Source: an uncultured Collinsella sp.
Lineage (GTDB): Bacteria; Actinomycetota; Coriobacteriia; Coriobacteriales; Coriobacteriaceae
DNA: 6,767 nucleotides
Direction: 5' to 3'
Assembly (NCBI GenBank): GCA_902494135.1
Contig: CABUSE010000073.1
Span: forward strand, 1 to 6,767
A program made the translations under genes and the position numbers. A model generated the notes under the pieces. The model saw nothing but the letters and a program-made list of their open reading frames with translations, ran no database searches and was not told the origin of the DNA. This document shows, in pieces, positions 1 to 5,816 of this stretch. How positions within the stretch are numbered: position 1 is the first letter of the stretch; each line of letters opens with the position of its first letter.

Positions 1-633
1 ATCAAGCAGACCGCCTTTAAGATCACCCGTGCCGGCGAGCTCATGAGCCGCGAGGCCGCCCATCGTCTGGGTGTCGAGAAGGGCATTGTCGATCTGTCGC
101 TGGCACCTACGCCCGCCGTCGGCGACTCCGTCGCGCGCATCCTCGAGATCATCGGCGTGGGCACCTGTGGTGGCCCGGGCACGACCTGCGCGCTCGCCAT
201 GCTCAACGATGCCGTCAAGAAGGGCGGCGTCATGGCCAGCTCCAGCGTGGGCGGTCTCTCCGGTGCCTTTATCCCCGTGTCCGAGGATGCTGGCATGATC
301 GCCGCCGTCGAGGCCGGTGCACTTTCGCTCGAGAAGCTCGAGGCCATGACCTGCGTGTGCTCCGTCGGCCTGGACATGATCGCCATCCCCGGCGACACCC
401 CGGTCGAGACCATCGCCGGCATCATCGCCGACGAGATGGCCATCGGCGTCATCAACAATAAGACCACGGCCGTGCGCGTGATTCCTGCTATCGGCAAGGG
501 CGTGGGCGACTGCGTTGAGTACGGCGGCCTGTTTGGCCGTGCGCCCATCATGCCGGTGAACCCCAACGCCGGCACCGTGCTTGCCCACCGCGGTGGACGC
601 TTCCCGGCGCCGCTGAACTCGCTCAAGAACTAG
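1..633 (+). CDS. UPF0210 / DUF711 (PFL family) protein, 3' part
   Basis: This is the C-terminal 210 residues of a protein whose start lies left of the window. The frame is open from base 1 and ends at TAG 631-633. Family hallmarks are a segment reading SLAPTPAVGDSVARILE, then GGLSGAFIPVSEDAGMI, CSVGLDMIAIPGDT, ETIAGIIADE, INNKTTAVRVIP and GLFGRAPIMPVN, closing with the typical PAPLNSLKN tail. I recognise these as UPF0210/DUF711, a family of about 450 residues that structural work has linked to the pyruvate formate-lyase barrel. No reaction is established, and I see no glycyl-radical motif in this part. In many bacteria the gene follows a small ACT-domain (UPF0237) gene; whether it does here is outside the window. 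Codons are strongly C/G-ending, as expected for a resident gene. The C terminus looks complete. Family assignment is firm; function is unknown. Confidence 0.9.
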   Translation: MKQTAFKITRAGELMSREAAHRLGVEKGIVDLSLAPTPAVGDSVARILEIIGVGTCGGPGTTCALAMLNDAVKKGGVMASSSVGGLSGAFIPVSEDAGMIAAVEAGALSLEKLEAMTCVCSVGLDMIAIPGDTPVETIAGIIADEMAIGVINNKTTAVRVIPAIGKGVGDCVEYGGLFGRAPIMPVNPNAGTVLAHRGGRFPAPLNSLKN

Positions 634-651
634 CAAGGAGTTACGAGGCGA

Positions 652-785
652 GGAGCCCCGGGGAGGGCAAATATATAAGGTCGCCTGCTCGGACAGTCCT
701 GACTCGCACGGAGAGCACATTAAGTGCTCTCCGGCTCGTGCGGAACTCGCGATCGACCTTATATATTTGCCCTCCCCGGGGCTCC
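652..785. repeat. Large perfect inverted repeat (32-bp arms)
   Basis: Bases 652-683 and 754-785 are exact reverse complements over 32 nt, separated by 70 nt. Each arm contains the GC block GGAGCCCCGGGGAGGGC followed by an AT-rich run AAATATATAAGG. The 70-nt interior holds a second stem: 711-718 pairs with 724-731 around the loop ATTAA, and either 709-710 with 732-733 or, through a 5-nt bulge, 705-710 with 737-742. As RNA this would be a very stable hairpin 18 nt after the stop of the upstream gene. It has no T-run, so it is not a typical intrinsic terminator. I see no clear target-site duplication next to the arms and no gene inside. It could be a REP/MITE-like extragenic palindrome, an mRNA 3'-end stabiliser or a bidirectional stop signal. 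The structure is certain; its role is not. Confidence 0.9.
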
Positions 786-901
786 CGCACATCTCAACCT
801 TGGCTGGGTTCTATCCCGGTTGCAGTTGCTTCGCTCCTGCACCACTTGGCTGGTGCGGCGGTTTGGCGTTGGATCGGTTCTTTTTCTGATATATGCTGGT
901 T
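786..901 (+). promoter_or_regulatory. Structured non-coding stretch before the methyltransferase
   Basis: This stretch between the large palindrome and the terminator carries no credible gene. It can form several smaller hairpins. GCACCA 839-844 pairs with TGGTGC 851-856, extendable to 837-858 with one G-U pair. TGCAG 821-825 could instead pair with CTGCA 837-841, which would exclude that hairpin. CAACC 795-799 and GGG 806-808 could pair with the CCCGGTTG region 815-822. The 9-mer CTTGGCTGG occurs twice, at 799-807 and 845-853. Mutually exclusive hairpins before a terminator would fit a regulatory leader, but I recognise no known riboswitch or T-box core here, so this is only a candidate. Confidence 0.3.
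869..897 (+). promoter_or_regulatory. Weak candidate promoter for the methyltransferase
   Basis: TTGGAT (869-874) and TATGCT (892-897) are separated by 17 bp. They match the housekeeping consensus at 3 of 6 and 4 of 6 positions. A transcript from here would start near 903-905, inside the left arm of the terminator hairpin, and would therefore lack an intact terminator stem. The match is poor and could be chance. Confidence 0.2.
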
Positions 902-933
902 GCGACTCTTCTTTTGGGAGGAGTCGCTTTTTT
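902..933 (+). terminator. Intrinsic terminator just before the methyltransferase RBS
   Basis: Bases 902-912 pair with 917-927 (GCGACTC against GAGTCGC at the base, with two G-U pairs higher up) around a 4-nt loop, followed by six T at 928-933. This is a classical rho-independent terminator for plus-strand transcription. It is the first typical terminator after the UPF0210 gene, 268 bp past its stop. It also ends 6 nt before the Shine-Dalgarno of the methyltransferase, so it could act either as a plain gene-end terminator or as an attenuator. Confidence 0.75.
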
Positions 934-939
934 GTTGCT

Positions 940-946
940 AGGAGGT
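940..946 (+). promoter_or_regulatory. Shine-Dalgarno AGGAGGT fixing a GTG start
   Basis: A full AGGAGGT lies 6 nt upstream of GTG 953-955. It decides the start of the methyltransferase; no other in-frame start nearby has a comparable site. Confidence 0.85.
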
Positions 947-952
947 TAGCCC

Positions 953-1840
953 GTGGTTGATGGGAATGCTCGTTCTGAGCTTCTTTCTGCGGATTGGAAT
1001 GGCGAATGGATGCGCCTGCAAGCTGGTCGGCAGCGGGCTGATGATTCTTTTGAGTGGGATAAGCGGGCTCGGCATTTTCGGCCATTGGAGACTGCCCCGT
1101 ATGCCCGGGACTTTATGAAGCTGTTGGCGCTTGAGCCTGGTGAGTCGGTGCTTGATATGGGATGTGGGGCTGGGTCGATTGCTATCCCGCTTGCTCAGGC
1201 TGGGCATTCCGTGATTGCTGCCGACTTCTCTCCTGCCATGTTGGGCACCCTTGATGCTGGCATTGAGTACTATGGGCTCGAGGACCTTATTACGCCGCTT
1301 GAGCTTGCTTGGGATGATGATTGGGATTTGGTTGGGCCGGTTGCCAAGGCTGTTGATGTTGCCTTTGCGAGTCGCTCGGTTACCACGAACGACCTGAAGG
1401 GAGCACTTGCCAAGCTTGACCGTACGGCTCGTCGGCGTTGTGCTGTCACGATGGTCGCCAACTCGAGTCCGCGTTATGACCTGCAGCTGATGAACGCCAT
1501 CGGCGCCTCGGTTACCTGTAGCAATGGTTTTGTGTACGCCTTTAATATTCTCATTCAGATGGGTGCCCTGCCGCAGGTTACGTACTTTGAATCGCCTCGT
1601 CGCGACACCTTCGATAGCCTCGAGGCAGGCGTGACGGACTTCTCCCGTATGCTCGAACATGGCAACGAGGATAAAATCGACCGTCTGCGCGACTACATCG
1701 CCCGGCACATGATCGAGAATCCCCATGCCGGCGAGCCGGGGTCCAAGGGCGTGCCGCAGGGGCGCTATATGCTCGACCATATCCGTAAGGTCCGCTGGGC
1801 GTTTATTGCATGGGAGCCGGTCTCTGCGCCCAGCTCATAG
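953..1840 (+). CDS. Class I SAM-dependent methyltransferase
   Basis: The product is 295 residues, starting at GTG behind a perfect Shine-Dalgarno. A Rossmann-type methyltransferase core follows a roughly 60-residue N-terminal extension. Motif I is VLDMGCGAGS at residues 66-75 (SAM-binding glycine loop), and the acidic end of strand 2 is AADFSPAML at 89-97 (D91 is likely to contact the SAM ribose). A DVAFASRS stretch at 135-142 sits where the post-motif II strand is expected. The C-terminal 130 residues carry no motif I recognise and may form the substrate-binding part. It is predicted cytosolic, with no signal peptide or membrane segment. The substrate is unknown, and the neighbours (UPF0210, yhbY) do not suggest one. 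Base use is odd: the first half favours T-ending codons, whereas the last third uses C/G-ending codons like the neighbouring genes. Fold assignment is firm; substrate is not. Confidence 0.88.
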   Translation: MVDGNARSELLSADWNGEWMRLQAGRQRADDSFEWDKRARHFRPLETAPYARDFMKLLALEPGESVLDMGCGAGSIAIPLAQAGHSVIAADFSPAMLGTLDAGIEYYGLEDLITPLELAWDDDWDLVGPVAKAVDVAFASRSVTTNDLKGALAKLDRTARRRCAVTMVANSSPRYDLQLMNAIGASVTCSNGFVYAFNILIQMGALPQVTYFESPRRDTFDSLEAGVTDFSRMLEHGNEDKIDRLRDYIARHMIENPHAGEPGSKGVPQGRYMLDHIRKVRWAFIAWEPVSAPSS

Positions 1841-1957
1841 CCTGTTCGCAGCCCACGCCGCCCACTCACTCGGCATCCGCATTCTTTTTGAACTGGGCAA
1901 ACGCGCTCCACACCGCGCCGTTCCTGCGCTATCGTGGGACAGCTCACGTAGATTAAG

Positions 1958-1972
1958 GCCCCATCGTGGGGC
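1958..1972 (+). other. Short GC hairpin upstream of yhbY
   Basis: GCCCCA (1958-1963) pairs with TGGGGC (1967-1972) over a TCG loop. It overlaps the 12-bp palindrome TGGGGCGCCCCA at 1967-1978. It lies in the 158-bp gap between the methyltransferase stop and yhbY and has no T-run after it. It may be a weak 3' end for the methyltransferase message or a structure in the yhbY 5' leader. I found no convincing promoter in this gap; TTGAAC at 1888-1893 resembles a -35 box but lacks a -10 partner at the right distance. Confidence 0.4.
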
Positions 1973-1998
1973 GCCCCATACATAGAAAGCGAGAACCC

Positions 1999-2298
1999 AT
2001 GGCACTGACAGGAGCCCAGGTCAAGCAGCTTCGCAGCATGGCCCATCACCTCAACCCCGCCATCATTATCGGTAAGTCCGATGTCAACGAGGGCACCGTC
2101 GAGCAGACGGTCGCCTACCTGGAGAAGCACGAGCTCGTTAAGTGCTCCGTGCTCGATGGCTCCAGTCTTTCCGCCCGCGAGGCCGCCGAAGAGCTCGCTG
2201 AGCGCTGCCACGCCGAGGTCGTCCAGGTCATCGGCCGCAAGTTCTCGCTGTATCGCGAGTCCTCGCGCAAGGACATCGAGAAGATCAAGCTCGTCTAA
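1999..2298 (+). CDS. yhbY: YhbY-family RNA-binding protein (CRM domain)
   Basis: The product is 99 residues, matching the usual 95-105 of bacterial YhbY/YqeI proteins, and is a single CRS1-YhbY (CRM) domain. Diagnostic segments are LTGAQVKQLRSMAHHLNP at residues 3-20, IIIGKSDVNEG at 22-32, the helix ending in LEKHELVKCSV at 41-51, and VQVIGRKFSLYRES at 75-88. Family members bind rRNA and associate with pre-50S ribosomal particles, so a role in large-subunit assembly is likely. The loop that is normally GxxG (for example GSNG in E. coli) reads GKSD at residues 25-28, lacking the second glycine. ATG 1999 is chosen because the protein then begins where the family does; the purine-rich GAAAGCGAG at 1985-1993 is only a weak ribosome site. 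An in-frame GTG at 1966 would add 11 residues from a hairpin region and is less likely. The gene is followed directly by a strong terminator. Confidence 0.92.
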   Translation: MALTGAQVKQLRSMAHHLNPAIIIGKSDVNEGTVEQTVAYLEKHELVKCSVLDGSSLSAREAAEELAERCHAEVVQVIGRKFSLYRESSRKDIEKIKLV

Positions 2299-2335
2299 GA
2301 GCCAATGGTCCGGCGAGCCAACACGTAGCAAGCTT

Positions 2336-2370
2336 ACGGGTGCCCAAGTACTTCGGGCGCCCGTTTTTTT
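2336..2370 (+). terminator. Intrinsic terminator of yhbY
   Basis: ACGGGTGCCC (2336-2345) pairs with GGGCGCCCGT (2355-2364) over 10 bp with one G-U pair, around a 9-nt loop, and is followed by a 7-T run at 2364-2370. It begins 38 nt after the yhbY stop. The T-run overlaps the stop codon (TAA, complement of 2369-2371) of the convergent regulator. In the minus direction the hairpin is followed by AAGCTTGC rather than a T-run, so it should work mainly for yhbY. Confidence 0.9.
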
Positions 2371-5368
2371 ATCGCTCGACCAGCACGCGATTGAGCCGTC
2401 CCTCCACCAAGCGCTCGTATAGACGCCGCGTCTCGGGCTCGGGCACGCCATTGACCTGCTCCCTCAGATGGTGCATATGCCCGCTGTATAGCTCGACGAT
2501 ATCGCGCCGCCGCCCCGCCGCACTGTAGACGCGCATGGCGCAGCGCACCATATCCTCGCGCGCCGTTTCCTGCCGAAGCCCCGACTCCGCCAGCCAAATC
2601 GCCGACTGCAGATCGTTTTCTTCTAGAGCGGCATTGGCCCCCTTAATCATGCAATCGATGTACTTTGACTGCATAATGCGTCGCATACGCAAAAAGTAGG
2701 TGGGATTACAGCCATTGGGAACATACAGCGGTCCGGCATAAAGCTGCTCAATCTTAAGGCACAGTTCAACTAAATGGGGCCCGCGCGCACCCGTGCGATT
2801 TCCCAAAACCTCGCGGCTTATCTGGTCAAACAGCCGTACATCGGTCTTGACGTAGTCGCCGTTGAGTCCAATGCATTCATTTTGGATGAGCACACACGAC
2901 TTGCCATCCGGCGTCGGTCCCAAAGCCGACCGCAAGCGCGATATCGTCGAGTACAGGTTGTTGCGGGCGCTATTGAACTCGGCATGGGGCCACAGCTCCA
3001 TGGCCAGCGTCTCACGATCGACGAGCGCATCCATGCCCAGCGCAAGCCGCTCGGCAAGTGTCGCCGCCTTCTTGCGCCGCCACATTTTGTCCGTGATGGG
3101 AAACCCGTCGCGCTCGGCGCGAAACGCACCAAACATGCGAATCTCGATATGGTCGATGGTATCAACGGCTTCAACCTCGCCGGCCTGGAACAGGCGCTCG
3201 CCCTCCCCTTCCAGATCATCGCGCAGCGAGTACCGCGATAGCTCGCGCACGGGAAGCTTCTTGCGTATCCTGGCCGCCGGCTCGCCCAGACAATGCATGG
3301 CAAGGCGCGCAAAGAGCCGATACGATGGCTCTAGAATCCCCGCGCGATTCATGGACATCCAGGCCGCAAGGTCGCTGTCTCGGCCCGCACAGGCCAAATG
3401 CAGCGCCACCATCCAGGCTTCTGCGCCACCAACCTGCGTCTGGCTTATATCGAGTAGCTCCGCTTCCTCGCGAACCGAAACCATTGAGGTGTTACGCAGA
3501 TATGCCGCACGCTCCAGCAGCAATGCGTTATCGCGCATGTACGCAATCGACTCCTCGGCAAGTTTGAGCACTTGGACCGCACGGAACTTTGCATTAACCG
3601 GCCGTCCCTCTGCCAGCGACTGCCAGCCTTCTAGCAACAGGCCAAACAGCTGAATCTGGTTGTCGCGCATGCGCACGGCAAAACGATCGAGCTCGTTGAA
3701 CGCCGCATCGTCGGTTACCGGCAAGCCGGAAAGGAGCCGCCGTGCCGCCAACACCATGCGCACCCAGATAGCCATCGCCTTAAGTCCACGTACGTCGAGC
3801 GCCTCCCGCACCACCGTCATTTCGTCGTCGCGCTCGTCGGTTCCCGCAAACGACCCGTCAAAGAGCTCCACCAGCATGCTATCGGCCCGTATAACAATCC
3901 CCGCGATGTCGAGCTCGCAGTCGTAGGCCTTGCTCGTTTTGAGCTGCTGTAGGACGCCGCCGTCATCTCCCCGCTCGGTCAGGCATCGCTTGACCTCGAT
4001 ATGCGCAGACAGCATATCGAGTGCGGTATGGGATGTCTCGATTTCTGGCACGGCCAGGTTCGCAGGAAGCCCAAGCCCGTTGTCCCCATAGCAAACAGCC
4101 GTCAGTGTCTGGGCCACCCTCCATGAAACAGGATCTATTTCGCAGACCGCCCGTTCGCCCCCGCGCTCGATAACCGATGCCATATAGCGAGCGAGCTTTG
4201 TATTGGACACGCTGACCGCTGCCAGATATACGCCAAGCGCCTCGGCAGGCGTTGGCTCTGGAGCCGGATCGTCAGCATCGATCGTGCCCAGCGCTGCTCG
4301 GCAGATATCGGCCCCGTGCCCCGTCAGAGCAAGATCGACCCCATACTGCCCAGCAAGTTCAAGGACCGCTTCACGGTCCAAAAAGGCGTTCGCCAGGTCC
4401 ATCGCCGCATCGCATCGGCCCGCCTTAAGCAAAATCCGGGCCGCCCTCGGAACAAGTTCGGGGCGAACCTCGGCCACCAACTTACGCAAACGCAGGCGTC
4501 CGTTATCCTCCGTGCCCAGACACGTAAAACTCCGCTCGGCGGGATCCAAGCCAAAGATCGGGTAGTCGCGTACAAAGTAGGACTGGTCGACCATCGACAG
4601 CCTCACCCCACAAGCCTCGAGTTCTGCGATATTGCCCTCGCCCATCAAAACCATGAGGCATGCCACGCAAAACAGCGCATTATTGTCGAGCGAAGCCAGA
4701 TCGACAAGTGCCGCGCCATATACGTTGACAATCTCGTTTTCGAGCAGACCGGCTACGTCACCTTGGCCATACGGACCCGTCTGCAATGCCGAAACGAGCT
4801 CGGGCACGCCCTGCGTGAGCTGATAAAAGTCGAGCGATGTGCTGATCGAAAACGCCGATGCCCACGCCGAATACTCATAGGCATGCACCTTGAGCATCTG
4901 CGCATTGATCTTAACCGAATCGCCCAGCCCATGAATCAGCTGACGATTTGAAGGACGGCAGGAGATAAAGACCCCTACCCCCATAGCGCGCAGGCCGCGA
5001 ATCCTGTCGATGAGGTCTTCGGTATCGTGCTGATCGAGGTTTGGCACATTATCAATCGCGATAAGGGAGTGCGGTTTGTCTTTGAGTTCTTCGGTAACCA
5101 CCTCGAGCTGCATAAACACCTCGCGCCCAATGGCGCGATCGGCCTCGATAATCCGCACGGGGCCTCGCGTCGGGTCGCATTTAACCTCATGGGTGTACTG
5201 CAGCAGCACCGAGGTCTTCCCAAACCCGTCGGGCGCATAAAGAACCACAATGCCGGCCTTTCGGCCCTTGGCGATAAGCTCATTCATCAAGCGTTCGCGT
5301 CGCACCATATAGCCTCCGCCCAGCGGCATCAGCTCGAGGTCGTCCATACTGCTCAAATCGTTTACCAT
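2369..5368 (-). CDS. Large STAND-ATPase regulator with C-terminal SARP/BTAD domain
   Basis: The product is 999 residues and is a predicted cytosolic transcriptional regulator. The N-terminal part is a P-loop NTPase of the MalT/LuxR-large (STAND) type: Walker A APDGFGKTS at residues 45-53 (K51, T52), a Walker B-like strand SLIAIDNVPNL at 101-111 (D106), a VFISCRPS strand at 133-140 and a TQGVPELV segment at 185-192. Residues of about 250-735 are helical and repeat-like, probably a TPR-type sensor scaffold, with no clear motif. From about 741, IEIRMFGAF opens an OmpR/SARP-like winged helix (W763-RRKKAATLAERL, then DRETLAMELWP, then ARNNLYSTISRLRSALG at 801-817). The bacterial transcriptional activator domain runs from about 838 to the end (DVRLFDQI, LYAGPLY, and a final TPR-like section with REDMVRCAMRVYSAAGRRRD). 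The ATG is supported by GAGGAG 5 nt upstream. The gene stands alone; target genes and ligand are unknown. Confidence 0.88.
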   Translation of the reverse strand: MVNDLSSMDDLELMPLGGGYMVRRERLMNELIAKGRKAGIVVLYAPDGFGKTSVLLQYTHEVKCDPTRGPVRIIEADRAIGREVFMQLEVVTEELKDKPHSLIAIDNVPNLDQHDTEDLIDRIRGLRAMGVGVFISCRPSNRQLIHGLGDSVKINAQMLKVHAYEYSAWASAFSISTSLDFYQLTQGVPELVSALQTGPYGQGDVAGLLENEIVNVYGAALVDLASLDNNALFCVACLMVLMGEGNIAELEACGVRLSMVDQSYFVRDYPIFGLDPAERSFTCLGTEDNGRLRLRKLVAEVRPELVPRAARILLKAGRCDAAMDLANAFLDREAVLELAGQYGVDLALTGHGADICRAALGTIDADDPAPEPTPAEALGVYLAAVSVSNTKLARYMASVIERGGERAVCEIDPVSWRVAQTLTAVCYGDNGLGLPANLAVPEIETSHTALDMLSAHIEVKRCLTERGDDGGVLQQLKTSKAYDCELDIAGIVIRADSMLVELFDGSFAGTDERDDEMTVVREALDVRGLKAMAIWVRMVLAARRLLSGLPVTDDAAFNELDRFAVRMRDNQIQLFGLLLEGWQSLAEGRPVNAKFRAVQVLKLAEESIAYMRDNALLLERAAYLRNTSMVSVREEAELLDISQTQVGGAEAWMVALHLACAGRDSDLAAWMSMNRAGILEPSYRLFARLAMHCLGEPAARIRKKLPVRELSRYSLRDDLEGEGERLFQAGEVEAVDTIDHIEIRMFGAFRAERDGFPITDKMWRRKKAATLAERLALGMDALVDRETLAMELWPHAEFNSARNNLYSTISRLRSALGPTPDGKSCVLIQNECIGLNGDYVKTDVRLFDQISREVLGNRTGARGPHLVELCLKIEQLYAGPLYVPNGCNPTYFLRMRRIMQSKYIDCMIKGANAALEENDLQSAIWLAESGLRQETAREDMVRCAMRVYSAAGRRRDIVELYSGHMHHLREQVNGVPEPETRRLYERLVEGRLNRVLVER

Positions 5369-5373
5369 GCCCG

Positions 5374-5379
5374 CTCCTC
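5374..5379 (-). promoter_or_regulatory. Shine-Dalgarno GAGGAG of the regulator
   Basis: CTCCTC on the plus strand reads GAGGAG on the minus strand, 5 nt before the ATG at 5368-5366. It supports this start over the in-frame ATG at codon 8, which has no such site. Confidence 0.8.
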
Positions 5380-5497
5380 AACTCGACCGTATGGACACTG
5401 TAGCCGCAAGACCATACAAGCCGCGCTATGAATAGAGCGACCTTGTGTTTTAGGTTGTCTTTTGGTACGCAAGCGGCAAGTTTTTGTACAGCGAGGG

Positions 5498-5561
5498 CCG
5501 ATTGTTATTAATCCCCCGACTAATCGGTCTTTAAGCAGGTAAATGAGCTTGTCAGCTTGTC
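5498..5561. repeat. Short inverted and direct repeats upstream of the regulator
   Basis: CCGATT (5498-5503) and AATCGG (5522-5527) form an inverted repeat with an 18-nt spacer. TAATC recurs at 5509-5513 and 5521-5525, 12 nt apart. AGCTTGTC is repeated in tandem at 5546-5553 and 5554-5561. The cluster lies 130-195 bp upstream of the regulator start, where activator or autoregulatory sites would be plausible. SARP-type proteins are known to bind short direct repeats spaced by about one helical turn, so these are candidates, but repeats this short can arise by chance. Confidence 0.35.
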
Positions 5562-5662
5562 CCATCTAAGCGGCAGTGTAACGCAGATGAACAAGGTTCA
5601 GCCATGTCATTCAACTCGCCTAGCACCCGCTACCGTCTACGACCTTCTAGTGGCATTTTTGC

Positions 5663-5681
5663 ATAGAATCTGGTATAGAAT
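5663..5681. repeat. Direct repeat ATAGAAT x2
   Basis: ATAGAAT occurs at 5663-5669 and 5675-5681, a 12-bp period, about 75 bp beyond the nagB terminator and 295 bp upstream of the regulator. It is unexplained by any gene and could be a binding site or chance in AT-rich DNA. Confidence 0.3.
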
Positions 5682-5754
5682 GAATCAAGCTGTTGGACAT
5701 CCGGCATTCGTCAAGCTTGCGGCAAGATTTTGGTCAAGTGGGCGGAAAAGGATA

Positions 5755-5784
5755 GCAAAAAGGCCCCTGCAAAGCGGAGGCCTT
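5755..5784 (-). terminator. Intrinsic terminator of nagB
   Basis: Read on the minus strand, AAGGCC (complement of 5779-5784) pairs with GGCCTT (complement of 5760-5765). After one mismatch, a 4-bp inner stem continues around a 3-nt loop, and the hairpin is followed by TTTTTGC. It lies 33 nt beyond the nagB stop, which is the right place and orientation, and it separates nagB from the downstream regulator gene. Confidence 0.8.
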
Positions 5785-5816
5785 AGGCAAGGCTATGTCG
5801 AGCTGCAGGATTCGCG

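Larger units (their letters stand above)
5380..5754. other. Intergenic region between nagB and the regulator
   Basis: This gap of about 375 bp contains no gene I can support. It is more AT-rich than its surroundings and must hold the regulator's promoter, reading leftwards. I could not pick a convincing one; CTGACA (complement of 5550-5555) with a poor -10 16 bp later is the best fragment. Visible short repeats are listed separately. The plus-strand sequence TATAGAAT at 5674-5681 looks like a -10 box but has no gene behind it, because nagB reads the other way. Confidence 0.5.

Noticed and set aside
1..633. First impression of an L-serine dehydratase alpha subunit or a glycyl-radical enzyme
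   Set aside because: The CSVGLDMIAIPGDT, INNKTTAVRVIP and PAPLNSLKN segments are those of UPF0210/DUF711; serine dehydratase iron-sulfur cysteines and a glycyl-radical motif are absent from this part.
837..885. Hairpin 837-858 followed by a T-rich stretch as a second terminator
   Set aside because: The T-run (881-885) starts more than 20 nt after the stem, too far for intrinsic termination.
724..960. Open frames of 60-80 codons between the UPF0210 gene and the methyltransferase
   Set aside because: They run through the palindrome and the terminator hairpin, lack ribosome sites, and their products look like translated non-coding DNA.
938..1780. A 280-codon open frame antisense to the methyltransferase
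   Set aside because: It is a shadow of the GC-rich coding strand; the plus-strand frame has motif I and a perfect Shine-Dalgarno.
1765..2451. A 228-codon minus-strand open frame over yhbY
   Set aside because: It is antisense to a clear YhbY protein and crosses the terminator; no recognisable domain.
4316..4951. A 211-codon plus-strand open frame inside the regulator
   Set aside because: It is antisense to the ATPase and helical region of the 999-residue protein, with no ribosome site or domain.
5651..5664. A sigma-54-like TGGCA...TGCA motif
   Set aside because: The GG and GC elements are 9 bp apart, not the required 12, and sigma-54 is not expected in this lineage.
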